A stretch of DNA of 64,000 bases from Colimorpha sp045597945 (GTDB lineage: Bacteria; Bacteroidota; Bacteroidia; Bacteroidales; P3). A program made the position numbers and the translations under genes. Shown one piece after another: positions 27,850 through 36,273 of the stretch (positions are counted from its first letter, which is position 1; each line of letters opens with the position of its first letter). The notes under the pieces were generated by a model. That model was given only the letters and a program-made list of their open reading frames with translations. It was not told the DNA's origin and did not search any database. The stretch is taken from NCBI GenBank assembly GCA_045597945.1, contig JAZLLD010000035.1, forward strand, positions 5,139 through 69,138, read 5' to 3'.

Positions 27850-28353
27850 TTGAAGACAATTAAGATTACATCTAAGTCATATTCCGGCCCTTGGGGCTTT
27901 TTGGCACAGCTGGTGGTGATGACGCTGGCCGTGATTCTGGCACAGTATATCCTGCCGGGGGTGCACATCAACTCGCTGAAGACGGCCGTGCTGACCGCCC
28001 TGGTGATTGCGCTGCTGAACAATTTCATCCGCCCGATACTGATTGTGCTGACGCTGCCGTTCACGATTTTCAGCATGGGGCTGTTCCTGTTCATAGTCAA
28101 CGCCATCATCATCGAAATGGCCTCGGGACTAGTGGCAGGCTTCGAGGTGAAGAGCTTTTTTAATGCCCTGCTGTTCAGCCTGCTGCTTACCGCACTGAAC
28201 TATATTCTGGAGATCCCCAACCGACTGATGCGACGCCCGGAATACCAGCAGTCGGAGTCGGGGAATTTTGACTCTCACGTGGATACGGACGAGGACGGAT
28301 ATACTCCGTACGAGGAAGTTGAGACGAATATTAACGATAAAGAAGAAAACTAA
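27850..28353 (+). CDS. Phage-holin-family (YvlD-like) membrane protein
   Basis: A 167-residue small membrane protein with about four hydrophobic segments (LVVMTLAVILAQYILPGV, TALVIALLNNFIRPILIVLT, GLFLFIVNAIIIEMASGLV, FFNALLFSLLLTALNYIL) and an acidic C-terminal tail rich in Asp and Glu. LNNFIRPIL and TLPFTIFSMGLF are hallmarks of the mycobacterial-type 4-TMS holin superfamily (YvlD), which despite its name is mostly chromosomal and of unknown role. The likely start is a TTG at 27850 (TTG AAG ACA); no ATG lies between it and the first membrane segment. It ends 7 bp before panC. Confidence 0.8.
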   Translation: MKTIKITSKSYSGPWGFLAQLVVMTLAVILAQYILPGVHINSLKTAVLTALVIALLNNFIRPILIVLTLPFTIFSMGLFLFIVNAIIIEMASGLVAGFEVKSFFNALLFSLLLTALNYILEIPNRLMRRPEYQQSESGNFDSHVDTDEDGYTPYEEVETNINDKEEN

Positions 28354-28360
28354 CTATATC

Positions 28361-29230
28361 ATGCAAACCCTTACTACTGTAGCCGCGCTGACCGCAGCTA
28401 TACAAGAAGCTAAAAAAGCAAACAAGACCATCGGCCTGGTGCCCACCATGGGCGCCCTGCACGAAGGCCATCTTTCGCTCATCGAACGTGCACGCAAAGA
28501 GAACGACCTGGTGGTCGTATCGGTATTTGTGAACCCCATCCAGTTCAACAACAAGGAGGATCTGGCAAAATATCCCCGCACGGTGGAGGCCGACTGCGAG
28601 AAGCTGGAGAAGGCCGGTGCCGACATCGCTTTTGTGCCCTCGGTAGAGGAGATGTACCCCGAACCCGTGGAGACAGTGTATCATTTCGGCGCTATCGAGG
28701 AGGTGATGGAAGGCCCTCGCCGTCCGGGTCACTTCTCGGGTGTTGCCGTGGTGGTGCGTCGCCTGTTCGACCTCACCCAGCCCAACCGCGCTTATTTTGG
28801 CGAGAAAGACTTCCAGCAGATTGCCATCATCCGCAACCTTCTGGAGCAGATTAAATATCCCATCGAGCTTGTCCCCTGCCCCATCGTCCGCGCCGAAGAC
28901 GGCCTGGCACTGAGCAGCCGCAATATGCGCCTGAGTGCCGAAGCTCGCGCCGTAGCGCCCAACATCTATGCCACCCTGGAGCAAGCCGTAGAGATGAGCG
29001 AATGCGAGGATGTGGAGAGTGTGCACGACTTTGTGATGGAGACTCTCTCTTCTTTCCACGAGGTGAACGGCATCGACGAAAGCCTCAAATTTGAGCCCGA
29101 ATATTTTGAGATTGTGGACGACACGACCCTGCAGCCCGTGACCGAATGGGACGGCGAGCACGGCGTGGTAGGCTGCATCACGGTGTGGCTCACCGGCGTA
29201 CGCCTGATAGACATGGTACGCTTCCGCTAG
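28361..29230 (+). CDS. panC: Pantothenate synthetase
   Basis: A 289-residue pantoate-beta-alanine ligase, which joins pantoate and beta-alanine using ATP (via pantoyl adenylate) to give pantothenate, the precursor of CoA and of the phosphopantetheine arm of acyl carriers. The start ATG 28361 gives MQTLTTVAAL. The nucleotide-binding PTMGALHEGHLSLI (HEGH at 34-37), VSVFVNPIQF, RRPGHFSGVAVVV, YFGEKDFQQ and SSRNMRLS are all intact. A hairpin terminator follows at 29255. The preceding pathway gene, ketopantoate reductase, is at the far end of the window. Confidence 0.96.
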   Translation: MQTLTTVAALTAAIQEAKKANKTIGLVPTMGALHEGHLSLIERARKENDLVVVSVFVNPIQFNNKEDLAKYPRTVEADCEKLEKAGADIAFVPSVEEMYPEPVETVYHFGAIEEVMEGPRRPGHFSGVAVVVRRLFDLTQPNRAYFGEKDFQQIAIIRNLLEQIKYPIELVPCPIVRAEDGLALSSRNMRLSAEARAVAPNIYATLEQAVEMSECEDVESVHDFVMETLSSFHEVNGIDESLKFEPEYFEIVDDTTLQPVTEWDGEHGVVGCITVWLTGVRLIDMVRFR

Positions 29231-29254
29231 AATTAATATTCATTGAAATATCAA

Positions 29255-29278
29255 AGGCGAGAGTATTTGCTCTCGCCT
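29255..29278 (+). terminator. Terminator after panC
   Basis: AGGCGAGAG, a 6-nt loop TATTTG, then CTCTCGCCT: a 9-bp perfect stem 24 bp past the panC stop. It lies between convergent genes and may serve both. Confidence 0.65.
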
Positions 29279-29360
29279 CTGCTGTCTTTCACCCCCAAAA
29301 AGACACACACATAGTTAATTTATTTCACGCCAAATATTTCTTTTACTATATAATACTAAA

Positions 29361-29741
29361 TCATTTACGTGTTATCACCCAGAAACCCACCATCAGTCCT
29401 ACACCCACTATATAAGCCACAAGGTCTTGCCACATAAACCCTTGTCCGAGCAGCATGTGGCCGACAAATGTGTTGCGAAACCGGCACAGCCACTCCCAGC
29501 GGAGGAGCTGAGAGAATTCGACGGCAAAGGAGATGCAGAGTGCCGTGGCAACGACGAGTAGCGTCCGCCAACGGACAAAAAGAAGTCTGACGAAGCAGAA
29601 CACCATCATGGTCCAGAACATGTCGCCCACGCTGTTGGGCAGCCAAGCCACACGGCGGGAGAGCAAGCCAAGGGCTATGATTGCCACCAAGGCTAGCAGA
29701 TAACGGCCCCTAGTGCGTCCGATTGGCATTGTGGCGTTCAT
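29361..29741 (-). CDS. DUF2809 family membrane protein
   Basis: A 126-residue small integral membrane protein with about four hydrophobic helices (YLLALVAIIALGLLS, MFWTMMVFCFVRLLF, LLVVATALCISFAVEFSQLL, LVAYIVGVGLMVGFWVI). The motifs LLSRR, VGDMFWTMMVF, AVEFSQL and FRNTFVGHMLLGQGF.W.D fit the DUF2809/VanZ-like group; function unknown. The start ATG 29741 overlaps the aroQ stop as ATGA, so translation is coupled to aroQ. A longer frame exists upstream but lies within aroQ. Confidence 0.78.
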   Translation of the reverse strand: MNATMPIGRTRGRYLLALVAIIALGLLSRRVAWLPNSVGDMFWTMMVFCFVRLLFVRWRTLLVVATALCISFAVEFSQLLRWEWLCRFRNTFVGHMLLGQGFMWQDLVAYIVGVGLMVGFWVITRK

Positions 29742-30157
29742 TGCAGGAGGTATTCGACGGCAAGGCGATAGCCGGGAAGACCGAGGCCGCATATGATGCC
29801 TTTGGCCACGGGCGAGATGAGGGAATGGTGGCGATATTCCTCGCGGGCAAAGATGTTGCTGATATGCACTTCCACCACGGGAGCGGCAACGGCGGCTATG
29901 GCATCGTGGATGGCCACGGAGGTATGGCTATAGCCTCCGGCATTGAGGATGATTCCATCATAAGAAAAGCCGACTTCCTGAATCTTGTTGATCAGTTCGC
30001 CCTCGACATTGCTCTGATAGTAATCAATCTGCAAGTCGGGGAACGACTGGCGGAGCTGGGCGAGGTAGTCCTCAAAAGTCTGAGAGCCGTAGACATCGGG
30101 TTCGCGAACGCCGAGGAGGTTGAGGTTGGGACCGTTGATGATGATAATCTTCTTCAT
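29738..30157 (-). CDS. aroQ: 3-dehydroquinate dehydratase, type II
   Basis: A 139-residue type II dehydroquinase, which converts 3-dehydroquinate to 3-dehydroshikimate in the shikimate pathway as a cytoplasmic dodecamer. The start at ATG 30157 gives MKKIIIINGPNLNLLG. The family core is seen: NGPNLNLLGVREPDVYG, YYQSNVEGELI, ILNAGGYSHTSVAIHDAI and VEVHISNIFAREEYRHHS. The catalytic Tyr (DVYGSQ) and His (near 100) are present. An upstream extension to 30205 is not supported by family length. No other aro gene lies in the window. Confidence 0.95.
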   Translation of the reverse strand: MKKIIIINGPNLNLLGVREPDVYGSQTFEDYLAQLRQSFPDLQIDYYQSNVEGELINKIQEVGFSYDGIILNAGGYSHTSVAIHDAIAAVAAPVVEVHISNIFAREEYRHHSLISPVAKGIICGLGLPGYRLAVEYLLQ

Positions 30158-30244
30158 GATAGCCGAATAATTGTCGTTTAAAGCAGTAACGGAAAGTGTT
30201 GGCAAATATTGTCAGTCACAGAAACTTTTGCGCTGCGCAATGAA

Positions 30245-30272
30245 AAAAGGGCTTCCGTGCGGAAGCCCTTTT
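30245..30272 (-). terminator. Intrinsic terminator of gdhA
   Basis: A 12-bp perfect stem, AAAAGGGCTTCC paired with GGAAGCCCTTTT, loop GTGC, 30 bp past the gdhA stop and followed by Ts on the minus strand. Confidence 0.8.
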
Positions 30273-30302
30273 GTTAAGTATCTTGGATTGGATAATTCAA
30301 GA

Positions 30303-31646
30303 TTAGATGATGCCCTGAGCCATCATAGCGTCAGCAACGCGCATGAAACCAGCGACGTTAGCGCCCTTAACGTAGTTGATGTAGCCGTTCTCCTGCTTAC
30401 CATACTTAACGCACATGTCATAGATGTTGTTCATGATGGTGTGGAGTTTCTCATCAACCTCTTCAGCGCTCCAGTTGCGGTGCTCAGCGTTCTGGCAGAT
30501 CTCAAGACCGGAGGTAGCAACACCACCAGCGTTGACAGCCTTACCAGGACCGAAGGGCAGACCTGCAGCCTGAACAGCAGCGATAGCTGCGGGCTGGCAA
30601 CCCATGTTGGAAACCTCAGCAACGTACTTCACGCCGTTAGCGATGAGTTCCTTAGCGTCCTCTTCAGCGAGCTCGTTCTGGAAAGCGCAGGGGCAAGCGA
30701 TGTCGCACTTAACGCTCCAAGCCTTCTTACCAGCGGTGAACTTAGCCTGGCCGGGGAATTTGTCAGCCATATCCTGAACCTTGTTACGGTTGGAAGCACG
30801 CATATCGAGCATGTAGTTAACCATCTCCATGGTGATACCGTCAGCGATTTCGCAAACGCCGTCAGGACCGGAGATAGCAACAACCTTAGCACCCATTTCG
30901 ATAGCCTTGGTAGCAGCACCCCAAGCAACGTTACCGAAGCCGGAGAGAGCAATGCGCTTGCCCTGCATGGTGTCGCCCTGCTCCTTAACCATACGCTCAA
31001 CATAGTACATAGCACCAAAACCGGTAGCCTCGGGACGGATCAAGGAACCACCCCAACCGTAGCTCTTACCAGTGAGAGCGCCAGTGCTGTGCTCGCGAGC
31101 GAGTTTCTTGTACATACCGTACATGTAGCCGATCTCACGACCGCCAACGCCTACGTCACCAGCGGGGCTGTCCTGATCGGGACCGATGTTGCGCCAGAGT
31201 TCATAAACGAAAGCCTGGCAGAAGCGCATGATTTCAGCGTCGCTCTTTCCGACGGGGTCGAAATCAGCACCACCCTTACCGCCACCGAGAGGAAGCATGG
31301 TAAGGCTGTTCTTGAAGATCTGCTCGAAACCGAGGAACTTCAGCATGGATTCGTTCACCTTGGGGTGGAAACGGAGACCGCCCTTGTATGCACCGAGAGC
31401 AGCATTGTACTGCACGCGATAACCGAGGTTAACCTGGGTGTTACCCTGATCGTCAACCCAAACAACGCGGAATTTGAAGATACGGTCGGGCTCAACAAGG
31501 CGCTCAACGATCTTAGCCTTTTCGTACTCGGGGTGTTTGTTATATTCCTCTTCGATGGTCTCGAGAACCTCACGAACGGCCTGCAAGTACTCATTTTCAC
31601 CAGGATGTTTGGCTTCCAGGTTAGCCATAATTTCGTTTACTTTCAT
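30303..31646 (-). CDS. gdhA: NADP-specific glutamate dehydrogenase
   Basis: A 447-residue hexameric GDH of the short (about 450) class that interconverts 2-oxoglutarate plus ammonia and glutamate. The catalytic block LPLGGGKGGADFDP is at 118-131 (Lys124), followed by PAGDVGVGGREIGYMYG and the NAD(P)-binding ALSGFGNVAWGAATKAIEMGA. The sequence is the NADP-dependent, biosynthetic type common in Bacteroidota. The start ATG 31646 gives MKVNEIMANLEAKHPG. It is monocistronic: own promoter at 31693 and strong terminator at 30245. Confidence 0.96.
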   Translation of the reverse strand: MKVNEIMANLEAKHPGENEYLQAVREVLETIEEEYNKHPEYEKAKIVERLVEPDRIFKFRVVWVDDQGNTQVNLGYRVQYNAALGAYKGGLRFHPKVNESMLKFLGFEQIFKNSLTMLPLGGGKGGADFDPVGKSDAEIMRFCQAFVYELWRNIGPDQDSPAGDVGVGGREIGYMYGMYKKLAREHSTGALTGKSYGWGGSLIRPEATGFGAMYYVERMVKEQGDTMQGKRIALSGFGNVAWGAATKAIEMGAKVVAISGPDGVCEIADGITMEMVNYMLDMRASNRNKVQDMADKFPGQAKFTAGKKAWSVKCDIACPCAFQNELAEEDAKELIANGVKYVAEVSNMGCQPAAIAAVQAAGLPFGPGKAVNAGGVATSGLEICQNAEHRNWSAEEVDEKLHTIMNNIYDMCVKYGKQENGYINYVKGANVAGFMRVADAMMAQGII

Positions 31647-31992
31647 GATATTTAATGTTTTGTATTAAACGATTTGTTTTTTGTTAGTTCAGCAAATGTA
31701 CAACCTTTTTTTGATATAAAGAAAAAAAAGTTTAGTTTTTTTTATTTTTTTGTCCGACGGCCTGCAAAATCCGCCCAAGAATCCTCATTTTGAGGGGCGG
31801 AGGAAGGCTGCGAAGAATTCATAATTTTACTAATTCTTGCCGTTACGAAACCGCCTTCCTGAAGCAAACTGCACGTCTGATTTTCGGCGTGGCCTTATAC
31901 ATTATTATAAATGTGTGGAAACAATTTCTCTCCCCAGTTGCCCTGCCCGGGGAGCGGGCCTACAGCGGAGGTACAGCGGACCTACAGCGGAC
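31647..31992. other. 346-bp intergenic gap with promoter and repeats
   Basis: Holds the gdhA promoter near 31693-31700, a T-rich tract (31730-31755), and three copies of the word TACAGCGGA at about 31962, 31972 and 31984, ending at the stop codon of the hydrolase gene. No coding frame is convincing. Confidence 0.6.
31693..31700 (-). promoter_or_regulatory. -7 box of the gdhA promoter
   Basis: On the minus strand TACATTTG followed by C fits TAnnTTTGC. It ends about 46 bp before the gdhA ATG. Confidence 0.55.
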
Positions 31993-32802
31993 CTACATAT
32001 AGCAGGTGCGGACAAAATTCAGGATGCGGGGACGGACATAGTCGCGGTCTTCTAGATGCGACATGTGAGCAACATTGTCAAGAATCATTATCTCGGCATG
32101 GCGTGCCTCCATGGCCTGAGCAAGACCCAGTTCGACAGGAATGCGGTTGTCGTTCTTGCCATAGATGAAAAGGATGGGCACCTCGAGGTCGCGAAGCACG
32201 TCGATGCGCTCTTCGCGCTCGCACATGCCTCTTTGTGCGGCCACGATACTCTCAATCTTCGTTTCCAAACACTGATCCTGCAAATCCTTGATTTCCTGGT
32301 TCATTGGTTCAAGTTTCGACTTATCGAACAGCGAGGGGACGAAATTGACGATATAGCTGGCTCTGTTCTGAGCCACCATGTCGCAGGTGATGATACGGCG
32401 CTCCTTAATCTCGTTGCTATCGGCCAAAGCATGGGAATGCAGCAGGCACAAGCCTCGCAGGAGATGAGGATAGCGATGAGCAAACTCCAATGCCACATAG
32501 CCGCCCATCGAATGGCCCAAGAGCACACATTGGTCGACTCCGGCATCGTCCAGCACAGCTTTCACGGCCCGAGCCATCAGCCCCATCGTGTGCACCTCGC
32601 CAAAGCACTCGCTGTAGCCGTGGCCGGGGAGGTCGATGGTGATCACACGCATAGTGCGCATATAGGAAAGCACATAGGAACTCCAAATATCAAGATTCTG
32701 AAGATAGCCATGAAGGAGAACCAAGGTCTGTTGATTGCCTCGGCCTTCATCGCGATAATGCAGTGTATGTTCCTCAAAAACAATTGTTCTATGCTGTTCC
32801 AT
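31993..32802 (-). CDS. Alpha/beta hydrolase
   Basis: A 269-residue alpha/beta-hydrolase-fold enzyme. The nucleophile elbow GHSMGG places the serine at residue 98. The oxyanion-hole HGYLQNLDIW (31-40) and the DLPGHGYS block precede it, and the acid and base are likely in FIYGKNDNRIP (about 219-229) and VAHMSHLED (about 246-254). Family members include esterases, carboxylesterases and BioH/MenH-like enzymes, so the substrate is open. No signal peptide, therefore cytoplasmic. A -7 box lies just upstream (32833), and the gene appears to stand alone. Confidence 0.88.
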   Translation of the reverse strand: MEQHRTIVFEEHTLHYRDEGRGNQQTLVLLHGYLQNLDIWSSYVLSYMRTMRVITIDLPGHGYSECFGEVHTMGLMARAVKAVLDDAGVDQCVLLGHSMGGYVALEFAHRYPHLLRGLCLLHSHALADSNEIKERRIITCDMVAQNRASYIVNFVPSLFDKSKLEPMNQEIKDLQDQCLETKIESIVAAQRGMCEREERIDVLRDLEVPILFIYGKNDNRIPVELGLAQAMEARHAEIMILDNVAHMSHLEDRDYVRPRILNFVRTCYM

Positions 32803-32832
32803 AGGGTGTATTATAGTGGAGTTTACGACCTA

Positions 32833-32840
32833 CAAAGTTA
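32833..32840 (-). promoter_or_regulatory. -7 box of the hydrolase promoter
   Basis: TAACTTTG on the minus strand, about 30 bp upstream of the hydrolase ATG, fits the TAnnTTTG consensus. Confidence 0.5.
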
Positions 32841-32928
32841 CACATTTTTTTTTGTTTGACAAAAAAATATCGTCATCTTTTTTGCAAAAACAATGCAACT
32901 CCATATTTGTCAACCAATTATATTTTCA

Positions 32929-35685
32929 TTAAAAGAATTTTATTCCAACCTCTTCCGGCTTGTCGCCTTTTTTGTACATCACATTGCCATATCCCGCAAT
33001 TCTGATACGCGTGGGCGCAACACCATAGTCGGCCAGAAATGCTCGGATGGCCTTGGCGCGTTCCAGCGACAGTTCATAGCATTTCTTGTCGTCGGCGCCA
33101 TTCACGTGCACGGTTATCTCTGCCTTGGTGACAGTTCTCTGCTGCATGAATCGGCCCAAATGGCGAAGTTCGGCCTCGGCCAGGGGAAGGAGTTTGGTTG
33201 CTCCGTCGTGGAACTTCACCAGCCGCAAGGGCATGGGGTCTTTCATCGACCGCAATTCATCCACACCATATTTGCGCACTTCCAACCGGCCGTAATCGCC
33301 TCCATTTATATATATTGTAGGCACATAGAACCAGTCGGTCTCGGCAATGATGGCATAATCTTTATCCTTATAAAGGTTGTAGCTCAACACAGAGTCCACC
33401 TCTCTGTCGGTCAGATGCTCGGTCACCTGCTGCCGCCAAACCGGAGCGACATCGATGCTACGCAACACATCCAGCACCTGAGTCAGGTCCACCTCGACAT
33501 TGCGATAAGCGCTCGTTGTATCGTGCTGTGTGGCAAAACTATAGGAAGCATACTTACCGCCTTTGGGAGAATTAGTAGTCAGCATAATATGGCGTTCGCT
33601 AGGCGTAAAGGCCACCGAACTTTCGTTGAAGGCACCATTCACACCTCGCCCCATGTTTTTAGGTTTGGACCAATGCGTCCAATCGTCGATGTCGGTTCGG
33701 GTGGCGCGGTAGACATCGCCATAGCCCATTCCCCGGGCATCGGTGACGAAATAGAGTGTACGCATATTCTTGCTCAGGATAGGGCTCAGCTCGCAATAAG
33801 CGCTATTGATGTCAACGCCCAAGTTCACAGCATCGCCCCAGCGGCCTTTCTGATAGGGTATAAAGTAGATATCGGTGGCCGGTTTGTGGTCGCCATGATA
33901 ATAGCTATAGGATTTCTGCACATTCTGGCCACCCGGGCGGTCGGAAGCCAGCAGCATTCCAGTGCCGTCGGCCAGCATAAATGCGTCGCGTTCAACGTAG
34001 GGCGTATTCACCGGATTTGGCAGATGGTGTTCCAAAGTCCAGACGCTGTCGCCTTGGACTTCGGCAGTCCAGATGTCGCCGCCCATGCCCAACAGCACGC
34101 GCTTGCCTTCGTCAAAAAAGTTGTATGCCACTACATCGACATTGGCACCATCGATGTTCACCTTGCCCGCCAGTTTCCAAGAAGCAGTTTTCCCGGCGGT
34201 CTTCTTGGCGAAGAACACCGAGTTGTGGCCTTGGTGGCGGCGAGTGAAATAGAGCAGGCCGGAAGGATGAGGGATTACATGGGCAATGCTGTCGGCCGAC
34301 AATTGGTAGCTCAACTTGGCAGGTGTATTTTCCGACAAGACTGCGGCAAGTTCTTGATATTCTTCATTGCAGACGTCCTCAAAGCAGAGCTCGAATTTCT
34401 GCAACCTTGCTTTGGCCGCATTCCAATCCTGGCGAGCAATCTGTTGCTGCAAGATGCGCTGCAATGCCACGAACGACACTTTTCTACCGGTCAGAAGTTT
34501 GATGATAGTGGACATCGTATCGACCTCCGACTCTGAGAAAGTCTTGGTCAAGTCGAAAGCGTCAATTTTGGAACCCAATGCCAAATCAGATTCCACAGAA
34601 AGCTGGTAAGGGTATTCCGGATTGGCTGCAGCAAACGCCTCTATCGGTTGGCGATTGCCTTCGGCTGAGAACCATGTATAATATTCCTTATATATATTAG
34701 AATAATTTTCATCCAAGGGGAACCGGCTCAAGTACAGTTGCACAGCGGTTTGGTCGTGGTGACAGAATATCAGGCCGCGCAACTTGGCCAGCGCACTGTC
34801 AGCCAAAGGGTCGGCGGCATGGTTCTCGGCGAAATCGGCCAGTTCCTCGGCCTTGGTAAGGGTGTTGAAATCCACATCGCGCAAACGCTGCAGCTTCGAC
34901 AGTGCCTCCACATAGTCAACTCCTCGCGGATATCTCTCCAAATACGAAGAATAAGACTCTATAGTGTTCACTCGGCAGGCATCGGCAAAAGCCATGCGGC
35001 TTTTTTGTTTCATAGCAGCCTGCTGCAGGGCATTGCTCACCGGATAGAGGGCGGCCACGCTGTCAATAGCCTCCTCGGTAGTAAAAGCAGAAAAGAACCT
35101 CGGTGCCAATTGCGACAACGCATTCTCGGCAGAATCAATATGATGCGAGGACGGATACGACTTGATAAAGGCATAATAGCCGTCGATGGTATTCTCTGCG
35201 CAAGCCTGTTTGTATCGGTCGGTAAGGGTTTTGTTATGAAGCAGTTTCACAATCTCGGCATTCTTGCTGAAAGCCTCTTCAAGATGCTGAGCCTCAATGA
35301 CCCTGATTTCGTTCAAGTGCGACTTTACATAGGTCACCGCCTTGGCCTCAACATCTTTCCTATGCTGCCTTATCACGTTGATGGACACGCCCTTGCGAAT
35401 CAGTTTGCGCATATCCTTGCTATGGGCAGGGTCTTTCACCCATGCGGTGAAAAGGGTTTCGGCATCCTTAATATATCCAGCCGCCAAAGCCAGATTGCAC
35501 TGCGGATTTTCGGCATCGGAAAAGAATACTGCCATATCTATCAGATTGACAATATTTTGCGGGTCTTTCATAAACTCTTTGTACAGCTGCACATACTGGT
35601 CCTGATACGAAGGGCCGGTCGGTTGTTGTCCCAGGGTTGTTCCCGCAACGATAATCATCAGCAGTAATGACAGCAATTTCTTCAT
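32929..35685 (-). CDS. OmpA-family envelope protein with helical repeats and beta-propeller (PorE-like architecture)
   Basis: A 918-residue exported protein. After a signal peptide (1-19, ending TTLGQ) come about 400 residues of TPR-like helical pairs, then a PD40/WD40-like beta-propeller at about 440-660 (YFTRRHQGHNSVFFAKK, GTGMLLASDRPGGQNV, SPILSKNMRTLYFVTDARG), and an OmpA-like peptidoglycan-binding domain at about 830-918 (ITVHVNGADDKKCYELSLERAKAIRAFL, RIRIAGYGN). The order of domains recalls PorE of the type IX secretion system, which anchors the machine to peptidoglycan, but PorE also has a carboxypeptidase regulatory domain not evident here. Related PD40-OmpA proteins have unknown roles, so the PorE link is tentative. 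Confidence 0.82.
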   Translation of the reverse strand: MKKLLSLLLMIIVAGTTLGQQPTGPSYQDQYVQLYKEFMKDPQNIVNLIDMAVFFSDAENPQCNLALAAGYIKDAETLFTAWVKDPAHSKDMRKLIRKGVSINVIRQHRKDVEAKAVTYVKSHLNEIRVIEAQHLEEAFSKNAEIVKLLHNKTLTDRYKQACAENTIDGYYAFIKSYPSSHHIDSAENALSQLAPRFFSAFTTEEAIDSVAALYPVSNALQQAAMKQKSRMAFADACRVNTIESYSSYLERYPRGVDYVEALSKLQRLRDVDFNTLTKAEELADFAENHAADPLADSALAKLRGLIFCHHDQTAVQLYLSRFPLDENYSNIYKEYYTWFSAEGNRQPIEAFAAANPEYPYQLSVESDLALGSKIDAFDLTKTFSESEVDTMSTIIKLLTGRKVSFVALQRILQQQIARQDWNAAKARLQKFELCFEDVCNEEYQELAAVLSENTPAKLSYQLSADSIAHVIPHPSGLLYFTRRHQGHNSVFFAKKTAGKTASWKLAGKVNIDGANVDVVAYNFFDEGKRVLLGMGGDIWTAEVQGDSVWTLEHHLPNPVNTPYVERDAFMLADGTGMLLASDRPGGQNVQKSYSYYHGDHKPATDIYFIPYQKGRWGDAVNLGVDINSAYCELSPILSKNMRTLYFVTDARGMGYGDVYRATRTDIDDWTHWSKPKNMGRGVNGAFNESSVAFTPSERHIMLTTNSPKGGKYASYSFATQHDTTSAYRNVEVDLTQVLDVLRSIDVAPVWRQQVTEHLTDREVDSVLSYNLYKDKDYAIIAETDWFYVPTIYINGGDYGRLEVRKYGVDELRSMKDPMPLRLVKFHDGATKLLPLAEAELRHLGRFMQQRTVTKAEITVHVNGADDKKCYELSLERAKAIRAFLADYGVAPTRIRIAGYGNVMYKKGDKPEEVGIKFF

Positions 35686-35730
35686 AACAAAAAGATTGGT
35701 TGGGTATTATATATTGTTTACAAAAGTCGG

Positions 35731-36273
35731 CTAAAATTTGAGGCTGCGCAAGATGGCCTCAAACTCTTTCTCCATTTGTGCGTATGTGGCACGGGTGGTT
35801 TCCAGGCGGAATTCCACAATAGTAGTGCCCACCACGAAATAGACCATACGGAACTGATAGTCTTTCTTGTCTTTCACATTGGTATAGGCACCCACATAGC
35901 CCATGCCGCCGGTCTTGGGCAGGCCCAGACCCTCGGTATAATCATTCAACGACTGATACGGTTCTCTCGAATAGCGCTCAAATACAAAGTCGTAGATTGA
36001 TTTGGTGTAGTTCTTTCGAACAAAGATGCGCAAGAAGGGAAGCGCGGTATCGCCTTTGGAAACCACACTCTTAGCATTATAGCAATAGAGATACTGCATG
36101 GTGTTGGCGTCAACCTTTTGCGAACTCAAATATTTCCACTTACTGGGGAATGTGTATTTCACTTTGGTGCCAGGAATGGCCACCTGAGCCTGCACAAATC
36201 CACCAATCATCAAGCATGCAAAAAAGGCAAAAGCCATGCGTGCAATACGGAATGTTCTTCTATTTTTCATCAT
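35731..36273 (-). CDS. Secreted protein of unknown function
   Basis: 180 residues with a signal peptide (1-29, ending GFVQAQ) and a beta-rich body (IPGTKVKYTFPSKWKYLSSQ, FLRIFVRKNYTKSIYDFVFERY, YQFRMVYFVVGTTIVEFRLET). The pattern, a structured fold ending in a helix (YAQMEKEFEAILRSLKF), resembles PsbP/DUF1795-like modules, but this is only a shape-level impression. The stop precedes the OmpA gene by about 45 bp and the start overlaps the glycosyltransferase stop by 4 bp, so it is co-translated with that gene. Likely periplasmic. Confidence 0.65.
   Translation of the reverse strand: MMKNRRTFRIARMAFAFFACLMIGGFVQAQVAIPGTKVKYTFPSKWKYLSSQKVDANTMQYLYCYNAKSVVSKGDTALPFLRIFVRKNYTKSIYDFVFERYSREPYQSLNDYTEGLGLPKTGGMGYVGAYTNVKDKKDYQFRMVYFVVGTTIVEFRLETTRATYAQMEKEFEAILRSLKF

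Noticed and set aside
30171..31655. 494-residue frame antisense to gdhA
   Set aside because: gdhA is fully supported on the minus strand; this frame reads as low-complexity Ser/Leu sequence.
32893..34536. 547-residue frame antisense to the OmpA/propeller gene
   Set aside because: Signal peptide, propeller and OmpA motifs are all on the minus strand; the plus frame has no features.
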